Below, piece after piece: positions 54,244 through 64,000 of a stretch of 64,000 nucleotides of DNA (its first letter is position 1; each line of letters starts with the position of its first letter). The notes under the pieces are model-generated. The model was given only the letters and a program-made list of their open reading frames with translations. It was not told the DNA's origin and made no database searches. The translations under genes and the position numbers were made by a program. Source of the stretch: Fasciola hepatica (taxonomy: Eukaryota; Platyhelminthes; Trematoda; Plagiorchiida; Fasciolidae); NCBI GenBank assembly GCA_948099385.1, contig CANUEZ040000156.1:2666001-2730000 (forward strand), written 5' to 3'.

Positions 54244-55200
54244 GCACACAAGTTGACCGAAACGACTGTTTGCTATTCGGGCATGACGGTCTATAAACTG
54301 CTTCAAGTCTTCGAACGTGGTTTCTCGCCCAAATCTACTGATCCCTTCGGTTTCCTCGGCCAATCTACCCTGTAGTTCTGTGGGTAAACTGCGCACTATG
54401 GTCTCCAATGTGTGCAGTGGGTTCAGGTCTGATCAGTAATCTAGGTGATTCACTGCGATGATGCAGTTCTGCATTTTTATCACCAAGCTGGCTAGAGAGC
54501 CCGACTCGCCTTTGGAACGTTTTGCCTCTGATAGTACATCATCGATCAAATACCGACTTTAAATGGTTACCCAAATAGGTTTTTCAGAATTTCACGTGCC
54601 CGAGAGTAACCTTCTTCGGGCTCCAGCATCGAGCACCCGTTGATTGCTTCCCTGGCCCTTCCATGACAGTAATGCAGTAAATACATTAATCTCTGTCCTG
54701 GATCGGATGCCCTCCTTTCCACAAAGTTCTCGTACTGTCTAACGAACTTACAGTACTGTTCTGCACATCGCATGGGGACAATTCCACCCTTAGTAAGTCG
54801 ATAGCGCGGGTTACGCTGGTACAAGTTGACTTTAATCGTTCCGCGGAACTGCTAGGCTGAACGGCCGTATGCACTGTGGTCTCCAAAGTCACCTCTCGCT
54901 CCCGTCTGTGGGGTTGATCTTTCCTGGCAGATTCCGCTTCTTCCCTAGCCCGCTTAAGCTGGGTTTCTAATTCAAATATTATCAATCGATAGATATCGTC
55001 ACCTTTAAACTCTGTACCACTAGCCAAGATACATGAAATTGCACTGAGAGGACTAGCAGACCTAGCGACGTCTAGGGAATCAGTATCACCCAAAACACCC
55101 CAGAAACTTGCCGGGTTACTTCCTGTCCAGCTTCGATTTGTCTTTGTCCTATTCTTGGCATTTCTGATTGATTTCCTCCTAGTGATTCCAAGTTGAGTAC
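54244..55200 (-). pseudogene. BEL gag, unit 2
   Basis: Copy of 48481-49437, with the same frameshift inside the core. Confidence 0.74.
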
Positions 55201-55584
55201 TGTAACGGTTATTCCGACTGTGAGCAACTCGTGGCCAATTCAAAACGAATCCCAAAATCAAAACAAGATTGATTCGTAGTTTCCACGGTACTTGATTACC
55301 AAGTCATACGCATATAAACACGTACAAACCTCAACTTTACGGCCACAACGTCTAAAAACGAGGACCAGAGTTCAACAAATGCCAATGTCAGGTACCACCG
55401 TCACGGCAGTCCAAGTTCAAATCAAAATTATGCCACTTCACGTGAGCAAAATGTAAACAAATGTTGAGGTGTAGTGATTGATCCCTGTTGTACTTGTTGC
55501 AGTGTCAATAAAATGAGGAACATAGTCTCAACAATACAAGTATATGACAACGGCTAGGGAGAATTTCCACGCATGTACTTTACA
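55201..55584 (-). repeat. LTR 3 of the tandem BEL
   Basis: 384 bases. Differs from LTRs 1 and 2 at four sites, all within the last ~70 bases (for example GCATGTACTTTACA in place of GCACGTACGTTACA). Confidence 0.85.
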
Positions 55585-55925
55585 GAAGCTGGGGCAGCTA
55601 TGGTTATTTTCCCTAGAAAGAAGAATAAGACGAAGTGACCTTATAGTGGCTCTCAAAATGCTAAGAGGGTTTACAGAAGCACGAGGTAACAGTAGGCCTT
55701 ATCTGAGCTACGAGGGAATGGCTGCCTTAGAAGGCACGTGCTGACTATTAAGGAAGAGAGAACTATGACTCTCATCCGAAGTCAGTCTTTTACAGTGAGG
55801 GTCGCTAATGGCTGGGATAGGCTGTCAGGGTTGTGATAAGCGCCAGAACTGTGTCTGAGTTCGAAAACAGATTAGATGAGTTGTGGGTGACTTTGTTTGG
55901 AGAAATATTACCAGGAGTCTAACGC
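55585..55925 (+). pseudogene. LINE ORF2 wreck split by the tandem BEL (part 2)
   Basis: KLGQLWLFSLERRIRRSDLI and VALKMLRGFTEA are the reverse transcriptase thumb region, which should directly follow LEQLQRRFTR at 43600. This fixes the BEL insertion point and its age relative to the LINE. Confidence 0.72.
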
Positions 55926-56520
55926 CATTTTTTTGTAGAAAACTGGCGAATCCCTTTCACTTCACCCCTTGAGAAACCCTTATTTAGTACCTACCACTCC
56001 TTGCTATGCTATCGTTACTACCGGGGAGATTGAGTGTGAGGTGGGTGAGACTGAAGGCTGCGATCCGAAGAGTTGTTGAAGAGAAAGACAGATGGACAAC
56101 TTACCCGAACCCTCACTGATTATAGCCAAGTACTTAAGAAGAGTCATCTCTTCCCATTGTCCACGCACCGGGGAATCCAAGCGGTTCACCAGTGCAAGAA
56201 TCTGGACAATCAGGCATCCTACCCTCAAGGCCCTACTGGAATAAGCCCACGGGGAGGGTCGCAAGTAACACAATAGCGAATGCTTTAAAGATAGCAGTAG
56301 GCCCGAGCTAAGTGGCTGAATACTCCGAATTGATTTAAGCAGTTTTGGGGGTCAGACACAACTTATTCATAGCTTCTATCTTACTCTGCCAGGGCTGATA
56401 TTGCACAAGATGTCTGCTTCCGGAAAGAGAGAATCACGCAGTGTTGGGATCAGCGGAAACGCTGGACGCACGACTGGCTCTAGCCACACCAAGTCCTGCG
56501 CAAAGTGAACTGAACTGAAA
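55926..56520 (+). other. LINE 3' region ending in a (CTGAA) tail
   Basis: No gene. It ends CAAAGTGAACTGAACTGAA at about 56500-56519, the same tail type as the short retroposon, and the 50 bases before it resemble that retroposon's 3' part. This suggests that the retroposon borrows the 3' end of this LINE family. Confidence 0.45.
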
Positions 56521-56537
56521 TTGAAATTAAACTGGAG

Positions 56538-57727
56538 TTGTTTTTCGAAAACCCCTGGCCCAGAGGATCAGGCCAAAACTCTGCTAAGAAGCCTAACCAC
56601 AGAAATCCCCACCAAGCTGGGGCATCTTGGCCGCTCTCAAAGTCCGAGACAAAGGCATTAGGACTAACCTTAGAACCCAACACTGAGAAAGTCGTCCTGG
56701 ATCTGCTCATACAGACAAGCATGTTTAGGAAGACATTCGAGCAAGTCAAAGGGGCCTCACAAGACAAACCTCATTAGGTCCACTCAGAAAGAAAGCAGAA
56801 CAAAAGTAAACAGTCTAGAAACGGGGAATCCCCAGAGAGGAAGGACGACTCCACGCTTTGTCGCTCCCCCTCGTTGTCCTTACCAGACTGGAAGACAAAC
56901 CGGAGACCAAGTCCTCAGTTGAATCCGCTTGACCCGCATCCTCCGGCGCTTATTCAGAGCTGTATTCTTCCCTTTCCCTGAAACTCAGAGGTAAACCGAA
57001 CCCCTGACATTCAGTACTCCAAAAGCAGGCCTTGAGAAATCCGACAGCGAGCGTCAAGCAACCGTCATCGACACAACGACAGCAACTAAAAAAGCCCAAG
57101 TAAAACGGGCGGGCAGGAAAGACAGACACTGCTGGCCCAGCTGTTCCTAACCCAGCTGTTACTAACCCAGCTATCAGGGTACGTTGGTTTTTGAAATTCA
57201 AGCGGAACAAGGTAGGAATGTTGGGTGATCCATCTGCACCTTTCAGTACTAGTAACTCTTCGGCCCCACTTTTCCTTAAACCAACGAGGATTGAGCAGGA
57301 ACCTCAGGCACAGGTCTCTCATCCTTGTACCTTACCACAGCCCCAAACTTCTTTCTCATCTCGTAATCCTTTCCGCTCATCCTAAACGCAGATCCGTCCT
57401 CCGGAAATGACTAAAGGTGAAGCATCCGCAAAGGGCTCCGCGAACAGGTGCGAACAAGAAACAGCATCTGAGGGATCCTCACTAGGCTGTTCTCCTCCCA
57501 ACCCTAGTCCTCCGCCTTCTGAAATCTCTACCGAGCTTGCTGTGAGAGGCCTCTCCACAAACTGCCTCAGAGTATCTAATAAGATGCTAGAACTGATGCA
57601 GCTGGTGGCTGACAAAATACCTCATATTCCGGCGGTCACAGGAACTGGGTTCAATGTAAATAACCTAGACGGTGGAACGTCTATCACTGGATACACCTCA
57701 GGCTGTAAGGATCCCTTAAGAAGCGAA
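56538..57727 (+). pseudogene. LINE family A, ORF1 part and endonuclease start
   Basis: Pro/Ser-rich frames (56538-56777, 57191-57385) are probable ORF1 remains. In 57407-57727, ELMQLVADKIPHIPAVTGTG and SITGYTSGCKDPLRSEAG look like the first endonuclease blocks (the usual ADKKPHIIAVTETW pattern, with the catalytic Glu lost). The solo LTR at 57733 interrupts it, and the endonuclease resumes at 58107 with GGVVLYLGNSL. Confidence 0.6.
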
Positions 57728-57732
57728 GCCGG
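57728..57732 (+). repeat. left target-site duplication of the solo LTR
   Basis: GCCGG, identical to 58107-58111. Confidence 0.85.
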
Positions 57733-58106
57733 TGTGACGACCGGTTGTGGAAATTACCCCCGAAGCCACTGCAGTTCCAAGTTTTCCGTAGCATCACTCA
57801 CTTATTTACACCATTGACTTGTTGTATGCACCGAACGTTTTTATAGGCCAACTTTTGTTAGTTAGCGTCCATTTCGCTGATTTGTCATATTCTTTTTCTG
57901 GACCTGCGTGGCGCACGTGCTCTTCTGCCTCACGCTGCCTTTCGGTTCCCGTTTTTGAGTCCCTGTGACCGCATATTTGAGGTTTGTACTTTTCTGGTGT
58001 CATTGTTCATTCAGTAATCTAGTGTCGTAGAATTTCACGGATAGTCGCCTTCTGATTTCGGGATCCATTGCCATTTTGGCTGCTCATTGCTCAGAGGTTT
58101 CTTACA
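57733..58106 (+). mobile_element. BEL solo LTR with intact target duplication
   Basis: 374 bases, the same length as the LTRs of the + BEL, TGTGACGACCGG to GTTTCTTACA. It is clearly related along its whole length (for example GACCTGCGTGGCGCACGTGC against GACCCGCGTGCCGCACGTGC) but more diverged than those two are from each other. The perfect 5-base GCCGG duplication shows a real insertion later reduced by LTR-LTR recombination. Confidence 0.88.
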
Positions 58107-60480
58107 GCCGGTGGAGTGGTCCTGTATCTCGGCAATAGTCTTTTCTCCTACTTCGTTTACTCTCTTCCCCAAACTCCCCTTACTGACCCTTTGTGAGTGA
58201 GGATTAGAACTTCCCCCTCAGACTTTCTCCTGGTAGGTGTGGTTTATCGTCCCCCACACACTAGTCTGGACGAAACTCTTCACCTCACTGAACAGCTGCG
58301 AGGTCTGGAAGCCGGCTGTCATTTGACCCATCTCTTACCATTAGGTGATTTCAATGATCCGAGTGTCGGTTGGGAGAGAAATTCTGCAGGTTGTCCTTCT
58401 GGTCAGGCACAAACAGACCTACTAGCCGAACTCTCCAGGTTGCTGCACTTCGGAGAATTAACTAGATACCGTACAGGGAACGCTCTTTCACTGCTCGATC
58501 TGGTGATCTCCAAAGAGAACCACCAAGTAGATACCGTGAAAGTACTTCCTCCTTTAGGCGAGAGTGACCACGTGGTCCTCCAATTTGATAGCATTATTCG
58601 TCCGCCAGCCAGCGCCTCCCGGTGCAAACTCACCCGTGCATTCAGGACAATCAACTTTGGTGACCTCGAGCCTTTTCTGGCTCAAAACTTTAGCACTTAA
58701 GATGGACCAGCCGATGCTGAAACTCTCAACAGTTGCATTGAAGATTGTATCCGCCAGGCCGACCCTAGGAAGCAAGTCAAGGCCAACCGTAAGCCCGGAC
58801 TGCCGCGGTCCATCAGACGTCTGTTGGATGAAGGCTCTAGAAGGTTTGCAAGGCTTAAATCCACGAAATTTGAAACGGAGGCAGTGGAGTTTAAACGCAT
58901 TTGCAATGTTTGCAAGGTTTAAATAAGGACGTTCCTTATTGGACAGCAAACGGCCATCCTCGCGCCAGCAAACTCAAACAGATCCGCTATTTTCCGGTTT
59001 ATGGGCATAACCAAGCAGCCAGGTGCCCGCTAGTTTATCAACCTTTATGCACCATGCTCCCTACAAGACAGTAAGTAGAGAGCCACTCCAATCACCTTAG
59101 TCCATTTATTTACATTGGCCCGGATGAGATCCACCCTCGAATGCTTAAAGAAAAGTCCGTGGCATTGGCAGAAATCAACGTGGAGCTCTTCCGGCGATGC
59201 TTAGACCCTGGTACGTTCCCAACCTCTTGGAAGAGAGCGACAGTCAGCCCTATCTCCAGAAAGGGCGGTCGCCATCAACCAAGGAGCTACAGACCTATTA
59301 GCTTAACAATCCTTCCCCGCAAGATCGCTGAGCGCAGTCTAAAGCTTGTCATACTGACACATCTGAGCAAGAATGGCTTCATCTCCCCTGCTCAATATGG
59401 CTTCCTTCCAGGAAGGTCACGCATTACCAATATGCTGTCCGTCTTGGATAATCTCACTCAGGCCTGCTCCGAAAGCATGAGCCTCACAAAATCTTCATAG
59501 GCTTCGCAAAAGCTTTTCACTTGGTACCGCATATTCCTCTTATAAACAAACTGAAATCCTACGGAACCTCCGGCAAGGACCAGTGTTAGGTCCCATATTG
59601 TTTCTCATTTATATAGATGACCTGCCAGAAAACCTGTCGGTGAATATTACAATGCATGCCGATAATGTTACTATCTAGGGCAACAGCGCCATAGCATTAC
59701 ACTCAGCGATGAACCATGCCAAACAATGGTCTTTTGACTGGAGCCTATCAACTAATGACGAAAAATGTGTGTGCATGTCATTTGGTAACTCCCCGGCTCC
59801 ATTCTTCTGGGTGAATAACGCCACACCACTTCAGGATGTGTAACTGCACAGGGTCCTCGTATTTTGGTTAAACAAGTCGCTCTCTTTCTCCTACCACCAT
59901 CAACTAGCCAAAGAGTCTGCCTTTCACTTTCTCAACAAGGTAAGACGGGACTTTTCACCCACCAACAAAAAAACCTCAGATATTTATGGGTCCAACTTTC
60001 GACCTCTTCTAGAATATGACAGTCAGATTGTACCCTCTGACCTGGTCGAGGACCGAGGCATCTTGAAACGTGTACAAAGGAAAACCACGAAACTAGTTCG
60101 CGGGTTTTCACGCACCCCTTATCCTCAAAAGCTGACCGATCTAAAACCATACCCTCTAGAAACTCGAAGAATTAAAGGGGATCCCTTCCTAATTGACAAC
60201 CTTTCACCACAGGGCTAGCAGATTAATCCTTCAAACATCGGAGCCTGGACACCCCCAGAGGGCACGTTCAGAAGGCATCCGAGCCTTGCTCTCGTACAAA
60301 CGTCCGTAGGAATTTCTTACTCACGGAACAGTCATTCATTCGAACAACTTAGCGCTGGAGGTCATGGAGGCTCCGAGAAAAGAAACGCCTGAAGGGCGGT
60401 TGGACAAGTTCTTAGGATTACCGTTTCCTCCTTGAATCTTCACCATCTCAACCGGTATCTATTGGCCTTAGAGCTTCCGC
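58107..60480 (+). pseudogene. LINE family A, ORF2 (endonuclease and reverse transcriptase)
   Basis: Endonuclease: LLVGVVYRPPHTSLDE, LLPLGDFNDPSVGW, NALSLLDLVISKE and LGESDHVVLQF. The linker follows in broken frames, then reverse transcriptase at 59141-59500 (FPTSWKRATVSPISRKGG, SYRPISLTILPRKIAER, PAQYGFLPGRSRITNML). From 59515 it matches the minus-strand copy at 33.8-34.7 kb: FAKAFHLVPHIPLINKLKSY, an internal deletion, the VLGP block, and HADNVTI followed by a stop. It ends near 60480. Inactive. Confidence 0.75.
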
Positions 60481-60589
60481 CAACCGGTCTGTCTTTCTGT
60501 GCCCCGCCTCTCCCCCCAAAACAAATTTATGTACATATAAAGGTCAAACAACGAGTGACGAAAAAAACTTGCTATTACTTTTCCGTTTG
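60481..60589 (+). other. LINE family A 3' end
   Basis: Untranslated end before repeat X; its counterpart lies at 33641-33790 on the other strand. Confidence 0.4.
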
Positions 60590-60930
60590 CTTTGACGTAT
60601 AGACATTGTGCCCTCGTTGTGCTTTTTATCTTATGCTTTCGTGCTTGCTTCTGAGCGCAACATCCTTGTCGCCTTACTGGTCACTCTAGGCCTCTATCTG
60701 TGCCTCAACCTGTCGCATATGCCCCTAGCAGTTGTCCCCTGCTGCCCATCCCTCTTGATTTCAGCGGAAAGACTACTACATACAAGAAGATACCTCAGAA
60801 ACCGGGAACAAATGTGCTCCAGCCTCGAACCCGTGTACTACTTCAAGACTTCTGGACTTTTTCGCTCATTGCCTACAGTCTCAGTGAAAGCTTATATAAG
60901 ACTTTCGAGAGCGGCTGGGGAACGTGTCTC
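60590..60930 (+). repeat. repeat X, plus-strand copy
   Basis: Matches the reverse complement of 33290-33640. Translation similarity is in one frame (KKIPQKPGTNVLQPRTRVLL), and the preceding block is CATATGCCCCT.G..GT.GTCCCCTG in both. Unknown nature. Confidence 0.55.
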
Positions 60931-61409
60931 CTATTGAGTCTAGCAGCGAAATACCAACGACATCCCCTCTATCGGGCGAATAGAGAAGACGCGAGTCGGT
61001 TTACAGATGCAAGGTGTATTCTTTATATCGTGGTACCGAAACAGTACCGATACGAAAGATATGCCGAACGGAAAACGCAACGAAACGCAACGGCTGTGCA
61101 GAAAGCGAACCGCGAGAGTGTACAATCGGCGAGCGACCGAAAGTGAAAGTGATTCAAAGCGAGGTCGACGGAAACCTCGGAAAAGTCAGTCCAGTAAAAC
61201 GCACGCAACCGGAGAACACTATTAGGTCGATGTTAAACGTCAGAGAAGATCGCAGAGAAAACAGATCCAAAAAGGTGTCTAGGAAACAGTCATTTTCTCA
61301 AAACGATCGAGGTCACTACAAGTTCACGATGCATAATGTCTCTCGCAGCTGATATGCGATGAGGTTTTCCGTTTCCCTCTCGTTTTTAGAGGGGATTCGA
61401 CTATATACA
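60931..61409. other. no recognisable feature
   Basis: Arg-rich overlapping frames (61007-61352), likely chance or an untranslated LINE leader. Nothing recognised. Confidence 0.3.
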
Positions 61410-61515
61410 CTCAGCAGTGGTGGGTACATAACTGGTGTGCATACCATCGAAGGAATTCTGGAGGCTGGGTTGGCCGTGGCCATTACCTGTCCTGTGCAAA
61501 CTGAACTGAACTGAA
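61410..61515 (+). mobile_element. short retroposon with (CTGAA)n tail, copy 3
   Basis: Same body as 8734-8849 (CAGCAGTGGTGGG, then CATACCATCGAAGGAATTCT) with small differences and three tail units. I see no clear flanking duplication here. It directly precedes the LINE that starts by 61595. Confidence 0.7.
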
Positions 61516-61594
61516 ATGTGCCAGAGCACAAAAATAAAAAAGGCAACCCAAGCCAAAGGGCAAAGAAGGAAAAGAGGTAGCAGGATTCACCAAC

Positions 61595-62559
61595 GTGGGG
61601 AAAAGCCTCCTGACGGAAGTGGAAGCCCTCAAGGAGCAGGTCAAACGCCTAGATGCTGAGGTGCAGCGCATGAAGCGTGACACTGAGGTCATGGCGGACA
61701 GAAGTAGAAGACTGTTACTTCATAACCTTAGGGAGAACATTGTAAAAGACGGTAGAATCAGGAAGGAGGAAAACCGCCGGCATGTGACTGAGGTTCTTAG
61801 GATGGCTGGCCTACCTCCCACGACACCAATAGTCGAATAGGACTATGGCGTGGAGCACAACCAGTGCCGCCACGACCCCTGGTAGTTGTATTCCACAGTG
61901 TCTACTGGAGGGATATGCTGCTGTCCAGGGCGGGAGCAGTTGAGGGCAACACGCAGGGAATGGTTAGGGTTACACCTGACAGCCCAGCATTTGTGAAACC
62001 GGCTAATGCCATAGTCTCGCTGAGAACGGGCACACCTGATCTTAAGAGGCCGAAGCTACATATAGCGAAACTGGAGATGACTCCTCTTGGGAAGTCAACA
62101 CCTAAGGCCCAAGGAGTAATCCAGGTACCAAAGGTGGCTTCAGGCTCCGGTATACAAAAAGCCAAAGATCAGAAAGTTCGAAAGACCAAAAAGAAGGGGA
62201 CTCACAGGGCATTTAGTCCGGTTGGTGTTGAGAACGTGCAGCCAGCCAGCCCGATTCTAAAGGATACCCCCAAGAAGTCCTCTCTGGTGCACCCAGCGTA
62301 GTTGGAGGTATCAGAGGGAAAAGCCGAGGAAACCAGTTGGGCTAAGGTGGTCGCAAGACCATCCCGGCCCATCGGTACGGCGACTCAAAAGGGGGTAACG
62401 TCCTTTGTGCATGTCGAGCCTGACACTGGGGCGACGGGTGGAAAAGAAAAAGCCACGACACTCAGAGTCTCACTCGATATGCAAGATGCTGCACCACCGA
62501 CACCTTTAGAGGCAAAAAACGGGGCATCACCTCGGAGACTGCGCCCGAGAATACCCTAG
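61595..62559 (+). pseudogene. LINE family B ORF1
   Basis: An N-terminal coiled coil (LTEVEALKEQVKRLDAEVQR) is followed by SRRLLLHNLRENI and HVTEVLRMAGL, an ORF1 pattern of Jockey/CR1-group LINEs. A stop and frameshift at 61840-61864 precede LVVVFHSVYWRDMLLSRAGA. The Lys/Pro-rich C-terminal half is broken by a TAG at about 62299. The protein would bind LINE RNA. Two or three lesions only, so a fairly young copy. Confidence 0.65.
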
Positions 62560-62573
62560 CCCTAGAATTAGCA

Positions 62574-63607
62574 ATGAAGTCAGTAACGAGGACCAGGGAA
62601 CCGTCAATATGGTACACCAACACCTGCAGTCTCCCGGGAAAAAGAGGGGAGTTGACGGCTAGGATCGCAGAGTCTGAGGTCGTTGCGTTGACGGAAACTT
62701 GGATAAAGCCATATACTGACATGCGCTTCCAGGGATACGCTGCCTATAGACAGGATAGAACAGATGGAAGGCAGGGGGGCGGAGTGGCACTTCTAATACG
62801 GACCGACATAGGCCATAGGCTCCGTTCAACTTAGTCTCCGGTAATGTACAGGTCAGATCCTGCTTTATTAGGATCGAGGGGCGTACAGTATGCATTATCT
62901 GTATCTACAGGGCACCGCTAGCCACAGATGAGGAAGATGTTGAGCTCTTCCAAATGCTGGATGCGGTGCTGGCACAGACAAAGGAGTTCATCTTATTAGG
63001 GGATCTCAATCTACCCGAAATTAACTGGGAAAGCGAGATCGCACCAAGGGGATCAACGGGCGACAAATTTCTGCAGTGGGTCCAGTTACATGCACTTACG
63101 CAGCATGTGACACAGGCCACTAGACACAGAGGTGGACAGCACCCGTCTCTCCTTGACTTAATCATAACGCGGCACCATCAGGACGTTAAGGAAATTAAGT
63201 GGGAAGAGCCACTTGGAAAAAGTGATCATGTAGTCCTAAGGGTCACACTAAGACTAAGCAAGGCGCCGAAGGAAATCGTGTTACGTCGGCGCTATGAGAG
63301 AATCAACATAGGTGAACTGAAGAAGGCGGCGGAGGAAATTCAGTGGACACCGAGACACAAAAATGCCTCCGTAGAGGAACGTTGGGAGACCATCAAGATG
63401 GGGCTACTCGAACTTACAGATGAGTTCGCACCCCTGATGGTGGCAAGCAGTAGAAGTCTACCCCCATGGTGGAAGTCAAAGGTCCGCAAGGCCATAGTTA
63501 TTCGTAGGCAACGATGGGCGGCGTACAAGCTGTACAGAACTCAGGGGGCATGGAATAGCTATAAGATGGCTAGGAACATTTTTTCGCTCCCAGCTAAATT
63601 TAACTAA
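62574..63607 (+). pseudogene. LINE family B ORF2, endonuclease part
   Basis: WYTNTCSLPGKRGELTARI, VVALTETWIKPYTDM with the catalytic Glu, and GRQGGGVALLIRTDI, then a frameshift at about 62834. The next frame (62954-63607) has FILLGDLNLPEINWESEI, HPSLLDLIITRH and GKSDHVVLRVTLRL, the remaining endonuclease motifs, and the linker start (SLPPWWKSKVRKAIVIRRQR). It is cut at about 63605 by another LINE. Confidence 0.75.
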
Positions 63608-64000
63608 CTCGGGTAACTCTGCGGATGAAATGGCAGAGAATCTCAGAGAGTTAATCTCCTTAGCTGATAGGCATTTTGTCCCCAGAATTCGTCGCCCACA
63701 GACCGCTAAGCGACCCCTCCCTCGTCCCATTAGGCGCATTCTAGACGAACGCGCACGCCTCTTTGCTAGATGTAAAGCCACAGGCCTTGCCTGTGATGCA
63801 GAAGACTTCAGGATCATAAGGAACATATGCAAAGACAAGATTGGGTCCTATCAGAATGCAGTCCAGCGATCTGTAATTGATCGAGCACGGACCAATAAGG
63901 CATTTTTCTTTCAGTACATGCGCCGTCTAAGGGGCACAGCTCCGACGCCGTTAGCTCTCAAAGATAGTGCCGGATCTCCAATCACTTCCCCTAGCCAAGT
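63606..64000 (+). CDS. 5'-truncated second LINE (family C), open frame running off the window
   Basis: From 63606 to the end there is one stop-free frame of about 131 codons, partial at both ends: NSADEMAENLRELISLADR, RRILDERARLFARCKATGLA, RIIRNICKDKIGSYQNAVQR, ARTNKAFFFQYMRRLRGTAP. This is the linker between endonuclease and reverse transcriptase of a different LINE. It repeats the linker that family B had just entered, so it is a separate copy and not a frameshifted continuation. Reverse transcriptase should follow beyond 64000. Confidence 0.65.

Larger units (their letters stand above)
43675..55584 (-). mobile_element. tandem BEL/Pao array: LTR-internal-LTR-internal-LTR
   Basis: Three 384-base LTRs (43675, 49438, 55201) separate two 5379-base internal regions, period 5763. 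The two internal regions differ, by my reading, at one base (G at 46978, A at 52741). A single element would be 6147 bases. Both units carry the same stops and frameshifts, so the second is not an independent insertion. LTRs 1 and 2 match; LTR 3 differs at four positions near its right end. This is the pattern expected from unequal crossing-over between the two LTRs of one element. An assembly duplication is the alternative. Confidence 0.85.

Noticed and set aside
43675..55584. A long tandem repeat interpreted as CRISPR, satellite or segmental host duplication
   Set aside because: Units are bounded by LTRs with TG..CA ends and encode BEL gag-pol. LTR recombination explains the structure.

Overview
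The window looks like a gene-poor, repeat-dense stretch of a metazoan nuclear genome. The mix of BEL/Pao LTR retrotransposons, several CR1/Jockey-like LINEs, a (CTGAA)n-tailed short retroposon and a DNA transposon whose genes carry 26-64 base introns fits a parasitic flatworm (trematode or pseudophyllidean cestode) best. That assignment is inference; nothing here proves the species. I see no convincing single-copy host gene, no rRNA or tRNA, and no prokaryotic feature.

Layout. 0.1-5.2 kb: decayed fragments of a BEL gag (+), a BEL integrase (-) and a CR1 endonuclease (+). 5.2-27.9 kb: a BEL/Pao element (+) with paired 374-base LTRs, split by a large insertion. That insertion is a CR1-like LINE (-, 9047-22996) flanked on both sides by the same 2 kb of BEL pol (7017-9046 and 22997-25037). 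The LINE in turn holds a probable solo LTR (9764-10189) and, upstream of its ORF1, a 5.1 kb DNA transposon (17441-22544). 27.9-43.7 kb: overlapping wrecks of at least four LINE copies on both strands. 43.7-55.6 kb: a BEL element (-) in tandem form, LTR-internal-LTR-internal-LTR, inside a LINE reverse transcriptase. 55.6-61.4 kb: the rest of that LINE, then another LINE (+) carrying a 374-base solo LTR with a perfect 5-base target duplication. 61.4-64.0 kb: one LINE with ORF1 and endonuclease, joined abruptly to a second LINE whose frame is still open at the window end.

The most interesting object is the DNA transposon at 17441-22544. It has short terminal inverted repeats and a TA target duplication, plus two genes that become fully open once consensus-like introns are removed: a 4-exon transposase (722 codons) and, 43 bases downstream, an 8-exon DUF4806-like protein (376 codons). 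Every exon junction keeps phase, and both coding lengths are exact multiples of three. It looks autonomous and recently active.

The layers give a relative order: old LINEs, then BEL insertion and decay, then LINE insertion with the 2 kb duplication (both BEL copies share the same stops and frameshifts), then the solo LTR and DNA transposon inside the LINE. The tandem BEL likewise shows identical decay in both units, so it was duplicated after it had died, most simply by unequal LTR-LTR crossing-over. Assembly error remains possible for both large duplications.
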